NCBI GenBank assembly: GCA_022749905.1 | Contig: JAKIWU010000059.1 | Coordinates: forward strand, 1-8,114 | Length of the DNA stretch: 8,114 nt | DNA from: Thermoplasmata archaeon | GTDB lineage: Archaea; Thermoplasmatota; Thermoplasmata; Lutacidiplasmatales; UBA184 | Direction of reading: 5' to 3' | Part shown: positions 6,094 through 8,114 of the stretch, one piece after another | Layout: each line of letters starts with the position of its first letter | Numbering within the stretch: position 1 is the stretch's first letter | The notes under the pieces: generated by a model | What the model was told of the DNA's origin: nothing | Seen by the model: the letters and a program-made list of their open reading frames with translations, nothing else | Databases searched by the model: none | Program-made: the position numbers and the translations under genes

Positions 6094-6942
6094 ATGGGCA
6101 TCACCGACTGCCACGTTCACATCAACCCGGTTTGGGAGATGCGCCCGGAAGCTCGCGCGATTCTCGGGACGAAAGGGATCGGCGCCGAGGTCGAAGCATT
6201 CGATCGATCCCCCGGGCGGTTCCTCGAGTACCTCGATCAATGCGGCGTCGAACGAGCCGTCCTCGTGAACTACGTCGCGCCCGAGATCGTCGGCTACACC
6301 GAGAAGGCGAACGCGTTCGTCGTCGACTATGCGTCCGCGAACCCGGACCGGCTCATCGCGGTCGGTTCCGTCCGCCCCACGCATGCGGAGCCCGGTCGCG
6401 AGGTCGAGCGCCTCGCTCGGGCCGGCCTCCGAGGGATCAAGCTCCATCCCCCGCACCAGCTCTTCCGACCGAACGACTACCTGACCGACCTGCCCGGACT
6501 TCGGTCGATCTATGAGGCGTGCCAGCGACTCGGCCTGCCGGTCATCGTTCACACCGGAACGTCGGTGTTTCCGGGCGCTCGCAATCGATTCGCCGATCCG
6601 ATGTTCGTGGAGGACGTCGCGATCGACTTCCCGGATCTCACGATCGTCCTCGCGCATGGGGGGCGACCGATCTGGATGCGGAGCGCCACCTTCCTCGCGC
6701 GGCGCTTCGATCGTGTGTTCCTCGAGATCTCGAGCATCCCGCCGTCCCGGCTCCTCGAGTACTTCCCCGACCTCGAACGGATGGCAGCGAAGGTACTCTT
6801 CGGAAGCGACTGGCCGGGCCCGGGCGTCGAGGACATCGCGAAGAATCTCGCCGGAATCCGCGGACTTCCGATCGCGGCCGACGCGAAGGAGCGCATCCTC
6901 TCGAGGAACGCCGAACGGGTGTTTCCTCGACGGTCGGTCTGA
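6094..6942 (+). CDS. Metal-dependent amidohydrolase, ACMSD-like (amidohydrolase 2 family)
   Basis: This is a TIM-barrel hydrolase or decarboxylase of 282 aa with the family metal ligands in order. They are DCHVHI at the N-terminus (His7, His9), GIKLHPP (Lys116, His118), VIVHTGT (His153), LAHGG (His188) and FGSDWP (Asp239). These residues normally hold one divalent metal that activates water. Family members include aminocarboxymuconate-semialdehyde decarboxylase, related hydratases and lactone hydrolases, and the substrate here cannot be inferred. I prefer ATG at 6094 because it puts the protein start right before the DCHVHI strand, as is usual. An in-frame ATG at 6067 would add nine residues (MVRVRSDAG). 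No ribosome binding site decides between them: GGGAGG at 6042-6047 is too far from either. Its stop codon overlaps the TATA element of the aIF1A gene. Confidence 0.87.
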   Translation: MGITDCHVHINPVWEMRPEARAILGTKGIGAEVEAFDRSPGRFLEYLDQCGVERAVLVNYVAPEIVGYTEKANAFVVDYASANPDRLIAVGSVRPTHAEPGREVERLARAGLRGIKLHPPHQLFRPNDYLTDLPGLRSIYEACQRLGLPVIVHTGTSVFPGARNRFADPMFVEDVAIDFPDLTIVLAHGGRPIWMRSATFLARRFDRVFLEISSIPPSRLLEYFPDLERMAAKVLFGSDWPGPGVEDIAKNLAGIRGLPIAADAKERILSRNAERVFPRRSV

Positions 6943-6948
6943 TATAGA
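6941..6948 (+). promoter_or_regulatory. TATA element for the aIF1A-nnr transcript
   Basis: GATATAGA contains an ATATA core whose centre is 25 bases before the GTG at 6969, the expected spacing for a leaderless archaeal mRNA. It begins within the TGA stop codon (6940-6942) of the preceding amidohydrolase gene, so aIF1A can be expressed independently of it despite the short 26-base gap. Confidence 0.6.
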
Positions 6949-6968
6949 GAGGGTCGCTCCGCGCCGCC

Positions 6969-7403
6969 GTGCCCGACCCGCCGAAGCAGGAAGCCCCGAA
7001 GCCTGCGGAGCCCATCGTCGAAACCGAGACCGCGGAAGCGCCCGCGGTCGTCGTCGTCGAGGGTGGCGAGGAGGTCGGCCGACTCCCGCTCCCCCGCCGC
7101 AATCGTGGGGAGATCTATGGCGTCGCGAGCCAGTTGCTCGGGGCCGCACGGATCCGCGTCATGTGCGAAGACAACGTCTCGCGCATGGGCCGGATCACCG
7201 GCAAGATGAAGAAGAAAATGTGGATCCGCGAGGGCGATCTGCTGATCCTGCGCCCCTGGGGCTTCCAGGAAGGAAAGGCCGACATCCTCTTCCGGTACAG
7301 CCGGACCCAGGCGACCTACCTCGCCCGACGGAACCTCCTCCCCACCTCGATGGACCTCTACTCCCAGGCGGAGGTCGCCCCGGAAGGGGCCCCCACGGTC
7401 TGA
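6969..7403 (+). CDS. Archaeal translation initiation factor 1A (aIF1A)
   Basis: aIF1A, the orthologue of eIF1A and bacterial IF1, binds the A site of the small ribosomal subunit and helps select the start codon. The OB-fold core spans about residues 38-124 and is unmistakable: RGEIYGVASQLLGAARIRV, MCEDNVSRMGRITGKMKKKMWIREGD split across 65-90, then ILRPWGFQEGKADILFRY (93-110) and a C-terminal ATYLARRNLL helix. The protein is 144 aa, longer than the roughly 95-115 aa usual in archaea, because of a ~36-residue Pro/Glu/Ala/Val-rich N-terminal tail and a short C-terminal tail. The GTG start at 6969 is supported by the TATA element 25 bases upstream. No internal start would yield a complete core without part of the tail. 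It is followed after six bases by the NAD(P)H-hydrate epimerase gene. Confidence 0.95.
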   Translation: MPDPPKQEAPKPAEPIVETETAEAPAVVVVEGGEEVGRLPLPRRNRGEIYGVASQLLGAARIRVMCEDNVSRMGRITGKMKKKMWIREGDLLILRPWGFQEGKADILFRYSRTQATYLARRNLLPTSMDLYSQAEVAPEGAPTV

Positions 7404-7404
7404 A

Positions 7405-7416
7405 CCGGCATGCCGG
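7405..7416. repeat. Perfect 12-bp palindrome across the nnr start codon
   Basis: CCGGCATGCCGG is a perfect palindrome containing the ATG of nnr. As RNA it could not form a hairpin with a loop of normal size, but the DNA could be a protein or methyltransferase recognition site. In GC-rich sequence a chance origin is likely. Confidence 0.3.
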
Positions 7417-8114
7417 CGCTACCGGAGCCGCCGATGTCGGCGACCGAGATCGCCGTGGTGGAAGCGAACGCGGTCGCCCTCGGACTCCCGGTCGACCAGC
7501 TGATGGAGAATGCGGGTCGTGCGATCGCCGAAGAGGTCCAAGAGCGGCTCAAGGTCACGCCGGGAAAGGTCGCGATCGTCGCCGGACCCGGCAACAACGG
7601 TGGCGACGGGACGGCCGCCGCGCACTACCTCCATCAGTGGGGGACCGAAGTCGAGGTCTGGCTCGTCCTCCCGAGCAGCGAGATCCGGTCCGCGTCGGCC
7701 CGACGTTGCCTCGAGCGGCTCACGGACAAGGTCCCGATTCGCTCGGGACCCACCGCTGCCTCCGAGTTCACGGGCGCTGCCATCGTCGTGGACGCCCTCC
7801 TGGGCTCGGGGCAGACGGGGCCCCTCCGACCTCCGTACCGGCAGGCCGTCGCGGCGATCCGGGAGAGCGGGCTCCCGATCGTTTCGATCGACGTCCCCAC
7901 CGGGCTCCACGATCCCGACGGAATCCGTCCACGCTGGACGATCGCCCTCACGGCCGTCAAGGAGGGTACGACTCCGGCGAACGGGGGAGAGATCGTCGTC
8001 CGGTCGATCGGGATCCCGCCGGAGGCGCGTTTCGAGACCGGCCCGGGCGAATTCCTCTACTATCCGTCCCAGGCGCAACGAGGGCGCAGGGGTCGTGCGG
8101 GCCGACTCGTCATC
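7410..8114 (+). CDS. nnr: NAD(P)H-hydrate epimerase, probable bifunctional Nnr (C-terminal part beyond the window)
   Basis: Nnr repairs damaged nicotinamide cofactors. The YjeF N-terminal domain epimerises NAD(P)HX, and in bifunctional forms a C-terminal ADP-dependent dehydratase restores NAD(P)H. The visible 235 residues stay in frame to the right edge and cover the whole epimerase domain: LMENAGRAIAEEV (31-43), GPGNNGGDG (59-67), VVDALLGSGQTGPL (126-139), SIDVPTGLH (159-167, Asp161 being the conserved active-site acid) and ALTAVKEGTT (179-188). After residue 222 the sequence QRGRRGRAGRLVI resembles the KGD.GRVL.IGG opening of the dehydratase domain, which is why I expect a bifunctional protein. 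ATG at 7410 is six bases after the aIF1A stop, indicating co-transcription. A second in-frame ATG at codon 9 is possible. No Shine-Dalgarno sequence is apparent. Confidence 0.92.
   Translation, partial: MPALPEPPMSATEIAVVEANAVALGLPVDQLMENAGRAIAEEVQERLKVTPGKVAIVAGPGNNGGDGTAAAHYLHQWGTEVEVWLVLPSSEIRSASARRCLERLTDKVPIRSGPTAASEFTGAAIVVDALLGSGQTGPLRPPYRQAVAAIRESGLPIVSIDVPTGLHDPDGIRPRWTIALTAVKEGTTPANGGEIVVRSIGIPPEARFETGPGEFLYYPSQAQRGRRGRAGRLVI

Noticed and set aside
5982..6104. Longer N-terminus (41 residues) for the PH-domain protein from ATG 6104
   Set aside because: It would overlap the divergent amidohydrolase start and contain the TATA element at 6005-6012. The extra residues look like translated intergenic DNA.
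5490..6515. 341-residue plus-strand frame spanning the PH-domain gene and the amidohydrolase start
   Set aside because: It crosses two well-supported genes in a different frame and carries only charged low-complexity sequence.

Overview
The window looks like chromosomal DNA of a GC-rich archaeon (estimated by eye at about two-thirds G+C). Three things point to archaea. It encodes a clear aIF1A translation initiation factor. Several genes start with GTG 25-28 bases downstream of an isolated AT-rich TATA element and have no Shine-Dalgarno sequence, which is the geometry of leaderless archaeal transcripts. The lineage cannot be fixed from this window. A high-GC Thermoplasmatota-type organism that oxidises fatty or organic acids is my best guess, at low confidence.

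Layout, left to right. (1) Positions 1-145, minus strand: the beginning of an unrecognised coiled-coil protein that runs off the left edge, directly downstream of larB (170-955, minus), a nickel-pincer cofactor biosynthesis gene. (2) Positions 978-985: a symmetric TATA element between divergent larB and an acyl-CoA dehydrogenase. (3) Positions 1020-3950, plus strand: a tight acyl-CoA dehydrogenase - etfB - etfA operon, with a 13-bp gap and then a 4-bp GTGA overlap. (4) Positions 3972-5273, minus strand: a FixC-type ETF:quinone oxidoreductase converging on etfA with 21 bp between stop codons. Its usual ferredoxin partner FixX is absent. (5) Positions 5331-5981, minus strand: a two-helix membrane protein with a bacterial-type PH (DUF304) domain. 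(6) Positions 6094-6942, plus strand: a metal-dependent amidohydrolase of the ACMSD-like family. (7) Positions 6969-7403, plus strand: aIF1A with an unusual N-terminal tail. Six bases later comes an Nnr-type NAD(P)H-hydrate epimerase, apparently the first half of a bifunctional protein cut off by the right edge.

The functional core is 1020-5273. The dehydrogenase would oxidise an acyl-CoA, the EtfAB heterodimer would carry its electrons, and FixC would be the expected acceptor passing them to membrane quinone. The other genes are housekeeping (translation start, nicotinamide cofactor repair, pincer-nucleotide synthesis) or of unknown role.

I found no RNA genes, CRISPR arrays, insertion sequences or phage genes, and no gene-free stretch above about 120 bases. 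I do not see a clearly new multi-gene system. The points most worth checking are the ETF/FixC module without FixX, the altered nucleotide-pocket motifs in EtfB, and the repeated leaderless promoter geometry.
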